Shown piece by piece: positions 1 to 11,343 of a stretch of DNA of 64,000 bases (positions within the stretch are counted from its first letter, which is position 1; every line of letters begins with the position of its first letter). The DNA lies in the NCBI GenBank assembly GCA_022497145.1, contig MU385871.1, positions 124,001 to 188,000 of the forward strand. The letters are read 5' to 3'. Source of the DNA: Rostrohypoxylon terebratum (lineage: Eukaryota > Ascomycota > Sordariomycetes > Xylariales > Hypoxylaceae). A program made the translations under genes and the position numbers. A model generated the notes under the pieces. The model made no database searches and had not been told where the DNA came from. It worked only from the letters and a program-made list of their open reading frames with translations.

Positions 1-648
1 GTAAGATTGTCCAAAGATTGACATAAATTAGGAACAAGAGAACTCTATATATTTTATACTTCTTCTGATACAAGCCGGCACTGGGTAGGTTAAGTCTCTG
101 CTCTTTACAGATCTACAACTCTACTCCACCTTCCGTAAATAGGACCTAGGTACATTTGATGTACCTTCAAAGTTTTTTGTGCGTTTGTAGGTACATCCAT
201 ACGTACATACCTAAGCACGCGATAAATCGAATGACCGGCTCTTACATAAACTGCTTAGTCTAAGACTCTAGAGTCTAGGACCTAGGTCCTAGGTAATGCC
301 TCCCGTCTCGGAGGGCGCAACAATGGTCGAAATGTTAAGATGTCACAATGTCAAAATTCGAATCCTTTCAGCGTTTCCGGTTCGTGAGGCTTAGGGAAGA
401 ATTGAAATCATCACACACGTAATACAGAAAGAGAAAGAGAAAGAGAATGAGAATCCGAGTCTAAGTCATCATCAGAACCTTGAACATGAACATGCAATTC
501 GTTTGCTTACTCATTTCTGTTCTCCAATTTGCTAAAGTGGGGTCTTCCCTCAACCACTTAAATTTCCGGGAAAATCGGAGACTGTAAAATTTTCCAAAAA
601 AAATACTTAGGCCATGTTACCGAAAGTTCCTGTCAGTCACAACCCAAT
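1..648. other. Intergenic, no gene seen
   Basis: No convincing coding sequence. It holds a purine-rich (GAAA/GA)n tract at about 426-452 and a CCTAGG doublet at 281-293 inside a 14-bp perfect palindrome (277-290). The stretch just before the tRNA is its likely 5' flank. Confidence 0.6.
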
Positions 649-722
649 GGTTTCGTGGTGTAGTTGGTTATCACGTCAGTCTAACACACTGAAGGTCTCC
701 AGTTCGAACCTGGACGAAATCA
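649..722 (+). tRNA. tRNA-Val (anticodon AAC), no intron
   Basis: The cloverleaf can be drawn by eye. The 7-bp acceptor stem starts GGTTTCG and pairs with CGAAATC (one G-U). The D-arm contains GTAGTTGG. The anticodon stem TCAGT/ACTGA closes a loop reading CTAACAC, so the anticodon is AAC (valine). The T-arm is TCCAG-TTCGAAC-CTGGA, and A is the discriminator base. The internal A box and B box (GTTCGAACC) are intact. A T-run beginning three bases after the end is a normal Pol III terminator. The length of 74 nt leaves no room for an intron. Confidence 0.95.
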
Positions 723-901
723 TCTTTTTTGTCTTTTTAAATATTTGCTCTTCATATGAATCAGGTAGATTACGACTTTATACCGTCGTGAATTTTTTCG
801 TGAGTTACAATCATAAGTGCCTCTAAATCAACATATAGAGAAAGGCCGTATGTAATTCAAGAATTATCAGTTTGTCCTCTGTATGAGTGCTAGAACTACG
901 C

Positions 902-3283
902 CTATGACCTGAACCTCTCTCCCCACTCCCTGTAATGCTCCAGCATATCCTGCGTGACCAACCTCGGCGTCTTCTTAACCGCCTTAATCAAAACCTCCAT
1001 CGCAGGCGCCGTCTCATCCTCCGCATCCCAAAACGCCTTATCGCAAATCCGTGCGACCTCCGCTCCAGAGTACCCCTCCGTGCACCTCGCCAGTTCCTTA
1101 ATATCTACGTCTTCGGGGAACTGGAGCTCTCTTGCTTTAGCCGCGAAGATGGCTTCTCTGGCTTTGGTATCTGGTAGTGGGACGTAGATAAGTTCGTCGA
1201 AGCGGCCTGGTCTGCGTAGTGCGGAGTCCAGGAGCTCTGGTTTGTTGGTGGCAGCTAAGACGAACACCTTGCCAATACGCTCGAACCCGTCCATTTCCGT
1301 CAGCAGCGTTGTGAGTGCTTGGACGCCGCCGCTGCCACCGCCGCTGCCGCCGGGGCCTGATCGCGACCCCGCGATCGAGTCAAACTCGTCGAAGAATATG
1401 ATACTAGGGCTAGCTTCACGCGCACGCTTGAATAGGTCACGGATCGATCGCTCGGTCTCACCCACGTACATGTTGAGCAGCTCGCCGCCTTTTACAGCGA
1501 AGAAGTTGAAGTCCGACTCTGTGGCCATGGCTTGGGCCGTCATGGTCTTAGAACAACCCGGTGGGCCGTAGAGAAGCACGCCTTTTGGCGGTTTCGACAT
1601 GACCGCACGAGAACCCTAAATTTCACATTGGGGTCAGTAAATCTGCCTGCGTGAAGTTTAGTGTTTGGATGCAAAACGGGAAACGTACCCTAGGTTGTCG
1701 AAGCACCCTCTGGAGCGCAACTTTGACCTCCTCGTACCCGCCAATATCGCTCCAGCGCACGGTAGGCGGCTTGAGATTTATGTCGTGCATGGCGGTAGGT
1801 CGCACTTCCATAAGCCCCTTCGCGACGTCATCCCACGTTAAGGGATGCGCCTTGGAAGGGCTTCCTACTCTTTTCCTCCATGCCTTGGTAGCCCGGTAGA
1901 GAACCTTGCGGAGATCTGCTCCCGTATACGCATGTGTCCGGTCACCAAGATCTGATACGTACTGGTCAAATACCTCGGGGGAGAATGTTGGCTTGTGGTG
2001 TTTAACGATCTCTTTCCGGCCTTGTGCATCTGGGATGGGGAGAGCAATATGCTCTTCAAATCGACCGGGGCGCTGAAGAGCATGAGGAATATTGTTCAAA
2101 TAGTCGAGACAGGTAGCGACTACCAAGACATGCGGCCTCCTACTTTGTTGGCGTGCTTTATTCGCCAATGTATCAAGTCCCTCGCCAATGGTTTCGATCA
2201 TAACCTGGCGATTTGACTGATCCTTCCCTATTAACTTCGTAATGTCGTCTATTAAGATAATGGTTGGACTGCGCTGCTCGAGCGCTGTTTTAAAATGAGT
2301 CTGAATACTCGATGGCTTGTCGTTGTAAGTGAATCGAACAACTTTACCCCAGTTCGTCGCCGCAATGTGGTCAAGTAGCATTGATTTGCCCGTCCCATGA
2401 CTTCCATGGATAATTATTCCACACGAATATGTGGGTGTTGTATATCCTTCAAACTCAACGTCAAAGTCATTAAAGAAGTCGTTGAGTTCGGTTATTTGAC
2501 GCTGCATAGCTGGAAGCGGGTTGACTTCTAACTGACCCCCGGTACTCTTTGCATCGTCGTTGGAAAACTGAACGATAGTGGTGCCGGGGGCATATTTCGC
2601 AACGCAGTCTGTTCTGCCATTCACGGATGTAATTACGAACGAGCGCCTTGACCCGTTTAAGGTGATTTCGTCAAACGAAATTTGAGGTAAGATGAATTCA
2701 GCTATTTCTATAGATACTATTAGATTACATATATACAATACATGATAGGGTATAAATGTAATAAGAAGGGGAACGAATTAGATATTATTCTGAGTAGTTT
2801 CATTCATTACTCACAATGAATGACATCTGAAGTCATAGACATGAGAGAAAAAGAGATCTTGAACTTACCTAACCGGCTTTCTAAATGATACTGCCATCTT
2901 GTCTGTTCCGAAGAAGGTAGTGGAACTGCATCAGGGGTTGTCTCTCTCATAATAACAACACCAGCATCAGGGACAGGTCCGTTGCCGGGAGTAACTCTAG
3001 CCATCTGACCAAGCTCTACACCAGCTAATTTTTGGAAGACTCGACTGATGGATACTATGTTATTGGCAACATTCTTATCCGGAGCCGGCCAAGCGACTGC
3101 TTCCAGTCGAGAAAATCCAGCGGTTCCATCCGTCTCAACGTTGCAGAGGTGAGCTGTGGTAAATCCGCCCTGAGCGAAAGTGGTCGGATGGATGAAGATT
3201 TTAGCAGCATTTTTATAGGTAGGGTTCTTTTGATTTGCGACATCTTGTGGCTGAAGCCGTATTTTGAAATCGTCTTTCCCCAT
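902..3283 (-). CDS. Afg2/Cdc48-type AAA+ ATPase with two ATPase domains
   Basis: Three exons on the minus strand: 3283-2869, about 2701-1689 and 1615-902, giving about 713 aa. Exon 1 encodes a Cdc48-like N-domain. Exon 2 encodes AAA domain D1, with Walker A GSHGTGKS and a Walker B ending IDD. Exon 3 encodes D2, with Walker A GPPGCSKT (the Cys-Ser form is typical of Afg2/Drg1/SPATA5), Walker B IIFFDE and the RRPGRFD arginine-finger region. In yeast Afg2 releases Rlp24 from pre-60S particles; that role is inferred here. Donors GTAAGT and GTACGT and the CTGAC branch site before exon 3 are clear. The exon 2 acceptor has an alternative 6 nt upstream. Oddities: the D1 Walker B glutamate is Asp, the D1-D2 linker is short, and a Gly/Ser insert follows the D2 Walker B. 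A diverged Cdc48 paralogue is the alternative. Confidence 0.85.
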
Positions 3284-3841
3284 GGTCGATTATTATTTAA
3301 AACTCGGTTGGAATCTTTGGCGTTATTTCGAGTCTGATGTCTTGGCTTAGGATTCAAATATTTGTAAATTTGATGGTTGTCGTGAATTTGTTAAAATCCG
3401 GGCGGTTCACTATTGACAGTAAGATTTTTATGATAAAAGTCATATTTCATTGTTATCCCCAAAATATCAATCTTTTCGGAGTCAGATTTCATACAAGAAT
3501 GTGAGAACTCTCATATCAACGACTCAAGCAGGTGAGTGAGTGAAAAGTTATCGTTCTGAGTACTGGAGTGTGCTGTGGGATTAAACGTACAATACAGTGC
3601 GGGGTAATACAGCGATTAAAGTGGCCAATAGAAATCATCTAGACAGCCCTAAGGAGGAAGCCGTGATCACTATTTTAGTTGTAAGACCGTGCGGATTGCA
3701 ACGTCCCTCAGTTTTCTTATCGAAGCTACAAACTACAAACCACAAACTCGAAACCAAATTAGCTCCAACTTTTCTCTTTTTACAGAATTCAATATCCCGC
3801 GTCTGCATTGCAATGCGTAGGGCATCCCACCTCGTCGCCTC
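3284..3841. promoter_or_regulatory. Divergent promoter region
   Basis: This 558-bp gap separates two genes read outward, so it probably carries both promoters. I see no strong motif. A stretch near 3,750-3,790 is pyrimidine-rich, as is usual just upstream of fungal start codons. Confidence 0.45.
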
Positions 3842-5128
3842 ATGCTCCTACGACAGCTCCAGCGACCATCCCCACGATCGGTAGTCGCTTTAGCAGCATG
3901 GCAACCAATACTCACAGCTACCGCACCGCTGCACGGTAGCAGCCGCCGGCTTGAATCCAAATCATCATCTTCTTCTTCTCCTACACCTCCCTCGTCCGAA
4001 GATTCCAAGCCAAAACCCGACAAAGATGACAAGAAACCCGCGGACAAGCCTTCTTCCACTTCTACAGCCCAAACCCTCTTCGAAAAGCTGTTCCCCTACG
4101 AAACAAAACGAGCCCGGCAATCCACAAACCCCTGGTCCTCCCGCCTCTTCACGGACCCGCCCCTCACGCCTCCCCCAACCTTCGAATTCGACCCCGACCT
4201 AGTAACAGCCTGGATTCCCGCCGACAGCCCCGGCGCCATCCCCCTGCGCGCGGAATCCATGCTGATCCTCAACGCGGCCAGCCCCTCGCTCTGCGAGACC
4301 GACTTCCTGCGGCTGGGGCCGCAAGGGTACCACGTCGAGGGCTGGGTCGGCGGCATATCGCGGGTGATCCAAGCGCGGGACCCGGACACCCTACGCCCTC
4401 TCGGCCGCTACTTTATCCTGTTCGACTCGCCCGAAGCCGCGCTCGCGTACCAGGACGAAGCCGACCGTCTGTGGTCTCTCGCGCGCCAGCACGCGCACTC
4501 CAGCGCGCCGGGCAAGAGGTGGAACAAGGCGCCCGTGCCCCCCGGCCTGTGGAAGGACGAGAAGGGCCGCGACGTCGCCACCCGAATAAAGGGCTTTACG
4601 CTCGCGCCCTCGAGCCTCGTGTGCAAGCTACGCGTATCCAATGCCGCGAACCTCGAAAAGATCGTCGACTTGGATATCGGCGGAACTACCTTCCTCGACC
4701 TGCTGGCGAGCCGCACCGGCTCGCGACACCTCGTTCTCGTCACCGTGGACGGCGGACGCATCCCGGTCGGCATGTTGCGCCGCGCGATAGAGGAAGACGG
4801 CATGGAGAGGAACCTGCCCTGGCGGGTGACGGATCTCGAGAACGGGATCTTGCCGTTCGGGAAGAGTGTGTTGAAGATGGCCGATAGGAAGGCTCTAGAG
4901 GAGGCGGCTGAGGAAGCCGGGTTGGGCGAGAACGATATCATAGATGACAAGATGTTCAGGCGGTATCCTCGCTTCATTGTGCCTTTTACGGATAGTGCCG
5001 AGGCGCATCGTTTTGTCCGGGGCTGGCACCGGAGGCAGCTTAAGATACGCATGAATATCCAGGGAGAGGACCAGAAAGAGATATCCTGGGACGAGACTAG
5101 AATACTGAATACCTCGGTGCTGCGGTGA
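3842..5128 (+). CDS. Predicted mitochondrial protein with RRM-like fold, function unknown
   Basis: A single 428-aa reading frame with GC-rich coding bias. I do not recognise the family. The first about 40 residues (starting MLLRQLQRPSPR) are rich in Arg, Ser and Ala and free of acidic residues, which fits a mitochondrial presequence. A low-complexity Ser/Pro/Lys linker follows to about residue 75. Residues about 135-205 alternate hydrophobic strands and helices in a way that resembles an RNA-recognition-motif half (a strand beginning SMLILNAAS, later LGRYFILFDSPEAALAY). A second similar unit near 370-410 includes FTDSAEAHRFVRGWHRR. The start was chosen because it is the first ATG giving the presequence; an ATG at 3812 is in another frame. 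A role in mitochondrial RNA or translation is only an inference. Confidence 0.75.
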   Translation: MLLRQLQRPSPRSVVALAAWQPILTATAPLHGSSRRLESKSSSSSSPTPPSSEDSKPKPDKDDKKPADKPSSTSTAQTLFEKLFPYETKRARQSTNPWSSRLFTDPPLTPPPTFEFDPDLVTAWIPADSPGAIPLRAESMLILNAASPSLCETDFLRLGPQGYHVEGWVGGISRVIQARDPDTLRPLGRYFILFDSPEAALAYQDEADRLWSLARQHAHSSAPGKRWNKAPVPPGLWKDEKGRDVATRIKGFTLAPSSLVCKLRVSNAANLEKIVDLDIGGTTFLDLLASRTGSRHLVLVTVDGGRIPVGMLRRAIEEDGMERNLPWRVTDLENGILPFGKSVLKMADRKALEEAAEEAGLGENDIIDDKMFRRYPRFIVPFTDSAEAHRFVRGWHRRQLKIRMNIQGEDQKEISWDETRILNTSVLR

Positions 5129-5825
5129 AATATAATAAACAACACGATTGCATTATATTTGACTTATCATACGATTATAATTCATTACCAGATCACATCT
5201 CAACATTATTAACATGTATAGTCCGAAGCAAGGATCAAGCTCATGCAGAAATTAGAAACAACAATGCTGTTTTCGGTAGAGGAAGGCGAGAAAAAATAAC
5301 ACGGAACGCAGGTATCGGTATGAGGCTCTTCGCGAGGACGGGGGAATCAAGACAGAGACGACCGCATGACGGCTGGAAAATGTATTAGACCCATATCAAC
5401 CAAACTCCGCCAATATAGTTCGCCATCACTAGCCCCCGCCAGGCCTCATTCTTCCTATTGTGCGTATGTGTGTGTGTGAATGTCTATCGTGAAGTAGTAC
5501 CGAGCAAAGCCTTTTCCGCCTTGCTTTTCTCTTTCTGAAACTTTACTCCATCCCATTCCCTTCCTTCGTTCTCAGGTGTGATACACTTTCCTCTCGTCTT
5601 TCATTGGTCCATTGGGGTGGTGCGCGTTTGTGTTCTCTTGGTCTCTCCATAAATCATATGCCTCGGTCTATTGCAAACTTCGCTTGATAACAAGAAACTT
5701 GCCAGCCCTTTAAATCAGCCTAGCTTGGCTAGGTAGCTTGGCGCCTCGCCTTGCCTTTACACTTTGACAATAGTGTAACAGTGCCGTCTCTCGTTTTCGA
5801 GACAGCATCTCTTTCCTAAGCTTCT
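5129..5825. other. Convergent intergenic region (3' ends)
   Basis: Both flanking genes end here, so this mostly represents two 3' untranslated regions. It is T-rich and pyrimidine-rich with a short TG repeat near 5,465-5,478. No gene seen. Confidence 0.5.
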
Positions 5826-6793
5826 TTAACAGCACTTCCCGAGTCCACCGTTACCCTCTCCCTGGGCGACGTTGACGCCGCCCGACGACGGTGCGTCCGC
5901 CTTGGAAGTGACTATGATGCGCTTCTTGATGTCGGCAGCCAGGCTATAGAAAGCCTCGTCGATGTTGATGTTACTCTTGGCGGAGACCTCTAGGAAGGGG
6001 ATGCCCAGCTCTTTAGCTAGCGCCTCGCCCTGTTCGGTAGAGACGACGCGCTTCTCTTCCCAATCACACTTGTTTCCGATGAGGATCTTGTTGACGCCTT
6101 CGGTGGCGTGCTGCTCTACGTTGGCAAACCATGTCCGAATGTCTATTCATTACGTCAGCATGTGAAGACCCTTGAATATTGCTATAGATAGAACACGCAT
6201 TGTCCTGATGCCCATAGCTCACTTGAGCCCCTCTTTCATCAATATGGCAGCCTTGTGAGGCGGGCAAGAATGTCGAAATGGAGCGAGAAATGGATGGCGT
6301 CTCTTACTTTCGAAAGATCTTTGGTCTGTAACATCGTAAACTAGGAGAATGCCCATCGCGCCGCGGTAATACGCCGTCGTGATGGTGCGGAATCGCTCCT
6401 GGCCGGCTGTATCCCAAATCTGCAACTTGACGCGCTTGCCATCTAGCTCGATTGTGCGGATCTTGAAATCGATGCCGATGGTCGTGATGAAGGAGGGCGT
6501 GAACGAATCTTCGCTGAATCGCAGCAGGCAGCAAGATTTTCCGACGCCAGAGTCGCCGATTAGAAGGAGTTTAATCTATGTCAATCGAACATTGTCAGTA
6601 AACACCAGATTGCATGAAGGATCACACATGACGTAGAATGGCGTTTGATAAGCCACGTTAGATGTATATGGTCTATCTATTCAATCTTGGCAGACGGTTT
6701 GAAGGGAGAGAAGATATGAAGGGTGAAGAGTGAAGAGTGAAGAACGAATGATGAAGAACATACTAAGAAGTCGTAGTTTCTGTTGCCTGACAT
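5826..6793 (-). CDS. SEC4: Rab GTPase Sec4/SrgA (Rab8-like), exocytosis
   Basis: Three exons (6793-6764, 6575-6308, 6142-5826) give a 204-aa Rab protein. Visible motifs: P-loop GDSGVGKS at 17-24, effector region FITTIGIDFK about 39-48, DTAGQE at 65-70, NKCD at 123-126, a SAK motif near 150, and a C-terminal Cys-Cys for geranylgeranylation. The N-terminus MSGNRNYDFL and the RIRTIELDGKRVK-type switch region match fungal Sec4 orthologues rather than Ypt1. Sec4 carries post-Golgi vesicles to the exocyst at the hyphal tip. Introns of 188 and 165 nt start GTATGT and GTAAGA and end CATAG and AATAG. The upstream region carries a hexanucleotide repeat about 150 bp before the start codon. Confidence 0.95.
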
Positions 6794-8158
6794 TTTGGCA
6801 GAGTCGCTCGTCGTAGACGGCTGGAAGTTCTTACGGGTATTCGCTCGTTCGTCTTAGATAGTCAAGGGAGGCAATGATGAGTTTCAGGATATTTCTTCGC
6901 TACTCTAGAAACAAACAACGACAGACGTGTCGTCAGATGTGGCAGTGGCAGTGGCAGTGGCAGTGGCAGTGGCAGTGGCAGTGGCAGTGGCAGTTGCTAG
7001 TAGTAGAGTAGCGTCCGTGGCAGTGGTAACGTAAGTAGCGTAAGTAGCCCTGGAGCGTACTGGGTCTACCTAGTAGGTGGTCTAGGTATGAATGTCTGGT
7101 ATGCCTGGATGGTATGGTATGGATGGATGTAGCCTGGTAGCGATAGCGTTAATTGGTACCTAGACTCCTAGAGTTGGGTGAATTGCCAACCAGCGGTGGT
7201 ACTTTCAATTGTACCCTTGGGCCTTGGTAACTTTGGGTCTTGGCGCAGTAGTTGGGGTGCACCTTTCTCTACACAGTTTCGAAAGATGAGAAGATGGATA
7301 TGGAAACCTTGAACGGCTCAAGTTGGAAAAATGTCAGTGGAACATTGAGATGGAAATGGATTGAGAGTGTGGACCTTATGCATTAAGTCGGTCGAAAAAC
7401 GGTGTGCATCTCTACAATGCGAATACTTAAAAGAGTTAATAAGCCAATCGAGGTAGCCTTAAACTTTCCTCCTCAAGCAGGAAAAAAAAACTTTAAAAGG
7501 CACTCGTGTTATCTAGTAAGGTTATTCTACTGTGTCCAGAAGGGAGTCACCGCCCGTCCCTGATTGCCCTCTCTTCAAAGCATTGAAAGACTCAAAAACT
7601 CTACTAGGTAGAATACATTGGCGTGCTTGGGGCTACGGTGACCTACCTAGTAGGTAGGTACTTACTGCATAGTACGTAATACGTATATACTCCGCGTACC
7701 TTGCTTACATAAGGTATACGTGAGGTGGATCTTGACATCGGATGCGTCCACTAATACCGATGCGACGGACCTGGCGGTTTAGTTTACTGGGCCTACCTTG
7801 ATAATAGCTTCCTCATCGAGACGCGTAAAAAGGGGGCTTCCGGTTAGATTTCCATTTCATAGTCGCATATGTAGGTACCTGTATATTAGTAGGAACTTCT
7901 TTTTAACCCGAATCCTAAGATGACTATTATAATACATCCGTAATAATCCATAAGCCGCCTAGGCACCACCCAATAGGTTGCGCATTTGACACACTACAGT
8001 CAGCGGCTACAACAACTTTGAACCACTATTAAACAGACTCCGCATTAAGCATCAACAAGTCAAATGACAAATCATAGTACGCGTAACCCACTTTCAAAAC
8101 ATACCTAACGTCATTGTCATTGGATTTTCATGCTACTACTACTAACAAACTACCACGT
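6794..8158. promoter_or_regulatory. Sec4 upstream region and intergenic DNA
   Basis: A 1.36-kb gene-free stretch between the Sec4 start and the Nca2 stop, so the Sec4-proximal half should hold its promoter and 5' leader. It contains the GTGGCA repeat, short CTAGGTA-type palindromes (for example TACCTAGTAGGTA near 7,644) and A/T-rich patches. No coding signal seen. Confidence 0.5.
6939..6994 (+). repeat. Hexanucleotide tandem repeat (GTGGCA), about 9 copies
   Basis: 56 bp of uninterrupted GTGGCA units, 145-200 bp upstream of the Sec4 start codon and so probably in its promoter or 5' UTR. On the Sec4 sense strand the unit reads TGCCAC. No mismatch is visible, which suggests active slippage. 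Confidence 0.95.
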
Positions 8159-10208
8159 TCATCTAAGCCATTTGGAATACGCCCAACGTATCCTATCCAA
8201 GGCCCGCAATTGGGACTGGATGCCTTTGAGATTAGCAAGGTCATCCAAATCTTCCAGGAAATCCTTCTCAATGTCGGCCGGGATAAGATTTTGTGCGAGA
8301 CGTCGTAGGACGTGTACCTCGCACACGAGGAGACCATGATCTTTGTACGATAAGAGGTTGTTGGGGGTAGGTGTTGCTTCGGATAGGATACGGTCAATGT
8401 TGCGGAGGACCCGGACGCATTTGCCAGCCTTCCGGGTTTCACGGAATCCTCGTTTGCTTCCTAGGACGCCCCGGAGGTACTGTATCACTCCGACAGACAC
8501 AAGAATTCCAGGTGTCAGTCCCACAAAGCCAAAAACAAGTTCCTGACTCTTTAAAAGAGCATCGATCCCGCTCAAAGCAACCTCGATGTCGACTTTCGTC
8601 TTTTGTACCTGGATAAGCATCGTTCTGACCAAATCTCCTCGCACGGTGCCCAACAGCGGGCTGCGCAGGTCTTTTTCAAACGCGCGAAGAATCGGAGTCA
8701 CATCTCCTTCTCGGACCTTAGCCCTAATTTCGGCGACTTGCGATTCTGATAACGATGACGCACCGGTTGCGACACTAGGTTTGTCAAGGGCGAAGTCGAC
8801 TACCATACGCTCCAGGCTTTCTTTGTCTGCCTGAAGGCTATCGCGGCTCATGATAGCAATCTCGCTATTCGCGTCATGTCGTATGGTACCAATAACCTTT
8901 CGAATAGGATCAATAATCCAATTAAACCAGAAGTCTCGCACCGTAACACCAAGATCTCTGATCCAATGTATAATCTCTTGGTTCTTGTTGACGAGTATGC
9001 GAAGAATTGTGGTCGAGGAGAAAAGGAGCGCCATAGTGGGCAGCCAATATCTCACAATTCTTGACGGTCGTCCGTTCTCTGCCACCAATCTCTCAGCTGC
9101 GTGGAGGTGTTCCGGCAAATGAGTTTCCAATAAGTCCTGGATCCTTTTGGCTACTATTGCGGGACGAGTGATCCCGTCTTCTTCGGCTTGGATCGATAGC
9201 TCTGGATCTTCCTCAACACCAGCGAAAACCCTATCCTCGAAATCGGCGACCCCGACATTCAACGTTAGGACATCCTTGAGTACCATATCCATTAAAGCCA
9301 CACTTCGCTCTACGACACCTTTCCACTCTTGATTTGCCGAGAGGATCATATCGCTCTTGCCGTCATCGCTACCGTTGCTATTAAACACGAGACCTTCGTC
9401 GATGAGAACGCCCAGACCACTCGACGTCATTTCCCTGAGCCTTTTCAATTTAACCTGCTTTTGGCGGGCCTCGGAACGGCAAAGTGCAACAGGCGACATA
9501 ATCGTCTTTTGTATGTTATGGAGTGATCTTGCTCGTATAGTCTCTCTAACTATACCGTAAAATTGTTTCCATCGCTGAGTAACGCTGTCCTGAATGGCTT
9601 CCGCGTGTGCTCCGGCTTCGAAGCTGCTGAGCGACGCATCGCCGTTGGCAAATTGTTGAAACTTGATCTTGCTGTCATGGTAGATGTCCCTAGTCCAGGC
9701 CCAAAGACGGATCGGAGAGGTTTGTACCAAGTAGAAACTGCTGTATGTTGGAGATGCTACTATGTCGTCCCAATACCAGATATGATCGCTTAGCGGGATT
9801 ATTTGATCTAGCAGCGTATCTAGGATGATACCGTACGTCTGAACAGTGGCCTTGCCGACCAATATCCATTCGAGTTCTGCCTCATATTGGTTTGCTGACA
9901 CTTCGTCGCCGTGTTCTGATAAAAGATTGGATTGGGTGAGGAGGGTCTGGATTTGCCGTGCGGGGAGAACACCCTGCGATCCCGAGCCTGCTGATAATGA
10001 TTTGATGATCTTCAGCAGGTCCTTCACACGAGGACTATCCAAATCTATGGAAGCACGGGTGGCGTCATAGCTAGTTAAGTGGCCGAGCGGGACACGGTCC
10101 AGTTGCGCGTCCAGGCGTCGGACTTGGCTAAGAAATGTCTAAGCCTCATAGTCATGGTCAATTAAAACAGATTGGGATACATAGGACCTACTCTGCCACT
10201 AGGGACAT
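8159..10208 (-). CDS. NCA2: Nca2-family mitochondrial membrane protein
   Basis: Two exons: a 17-nt first exon (10208-10192) and a long second exon (10127-8159) separated by a 64-nt intron (GTAGGT...TTAG). Together they give 661 aa beginning MSLVADQVRRLDAQLDRV. Without the tiny exon the frame would start later, at MDSPRVKD. The central conserved Nca2 region includes RYWLPTMALLFSSTTILR (a membrane segment), then DFWFNWIIDPIRKVIGTIRH, and a second hydrophobic segment, GFVGLTPGILVSVGVIQYLR, near residue 560. Yeast Nca2 helps control expression of mitochondrial ATP6/ATP8 and sits in the mitochondrial envelope; the biochemical role is unclear. Homology call is strong, function inferred. Confidence 0.9.
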
Positions 10209-11343
10209 TTTCCGCGTCGTTAGCCAGAACAGCGGTCTTCCAAAAAGGTTATATGAATTGATGCTCGGAGGTACCGTCGGACATAATTGATTCTACTATG
10301 TAATATGGCTCATGTCATGACAGGGACCAGGAGCTGTCTTCGGTATTCCGTTATCACAATAGGTAATTACCTAAGCCTGGTCCTAAGGTCCTACGTCGTA
10401 AGAGGAACAACTCCCACAATTAGGGCAGGGTTCCGAAATTTGCTGGACCCAATAGGAAGACGAATTACAAATTTCTTAACGTTGTCTGGACGAGTCTTTG
10501 TTAGGTGTTCGAAATGAAAATCGAAGACTAGGATCAAACGATAATACTAGATGAGATTGCGGTGTGTGGAAGTGGAATATTGCCCACAGGTCGAACGTTC
10601 CTCAGTCGATGTTTACTTTGAAGAATTGGATTCTGTCGGATGAGGTCATATGTAAAATCTTGGAAAAGGAAAATCGAAGCTATCAATTGACAATTAACAG
10701 GGCTAAAATCTAAACTTCATTGGGTAAGAGCGACGGTAGTTTGTGTTAGTAAGAGCACCGTGCGTTCTAACAGTGCCATCACAGTGTTATTGCAGCACAT
10801 GGACAGTGCAGTCACTGCGTGACTGACAGACAGCTTTGAGTTCGTCAGTGCGAATGCACAGAGGGTCCGACGGATTAATACCGTCGATTATCCGATAAAG
10901 TTATCAGATCAGGTCCCCGAATCGAGGTCCCCAGGGAGGAAATTACCTCTGTTCCTAATACACTAACAATTTTCAAATACGAATACGAGAGCCACTCAGG
11001 TATCACAAATGCGCGTCCCCCTAGTAAATTTTCCCCACACTGCATCAAAGGGGACGGGAAGAACAAATTCCAGTGGTCTCATTGTGGCAGCATCCTACTG
11101 ATTGGTCGTACGTCTAGTAATAGTCAGGGGTCCCTAAAAGTTCAAGACCTCTAATCTGCTCCTTATCGTCTTTCCACCGCCCCTAATTTCTTGATACAAC
11201 AAATATCCGTCGTCTTCTCGACTTTTTTCCCCCTTTCCTTCCAGAACATCATCCTAAGTTCATCGACACCTCGGGGAATTATCCTAGACTTGGATTGAAG
11301 GGAAGGGCCATTTGAATTTGACAATTTGCATAATCTGTCCACC
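10209..11343. promoter_or_regulatory. Divergent promoter region, Nca2/Erg25
   Basis: 1.1 kb between two outward-reading genes. The 200 bp before the Erg25 ATG is pyrimidine-rich (about 11,205-11,250). A GTGCAGTCACTGCGTGACTGACAG-like imperfect palindromic patch lies near 10,807-10,830. I could not see a clear sterol-response element. No gene seen. Confidence 0.45.

Noticed and set aside
4408..5145. 245-aa minus-strand frame
   Set aside because: Shadow of the GC-rich 428-aa plus-strand gene; composition is Ser/Arg-rich as expected from antisense reading.
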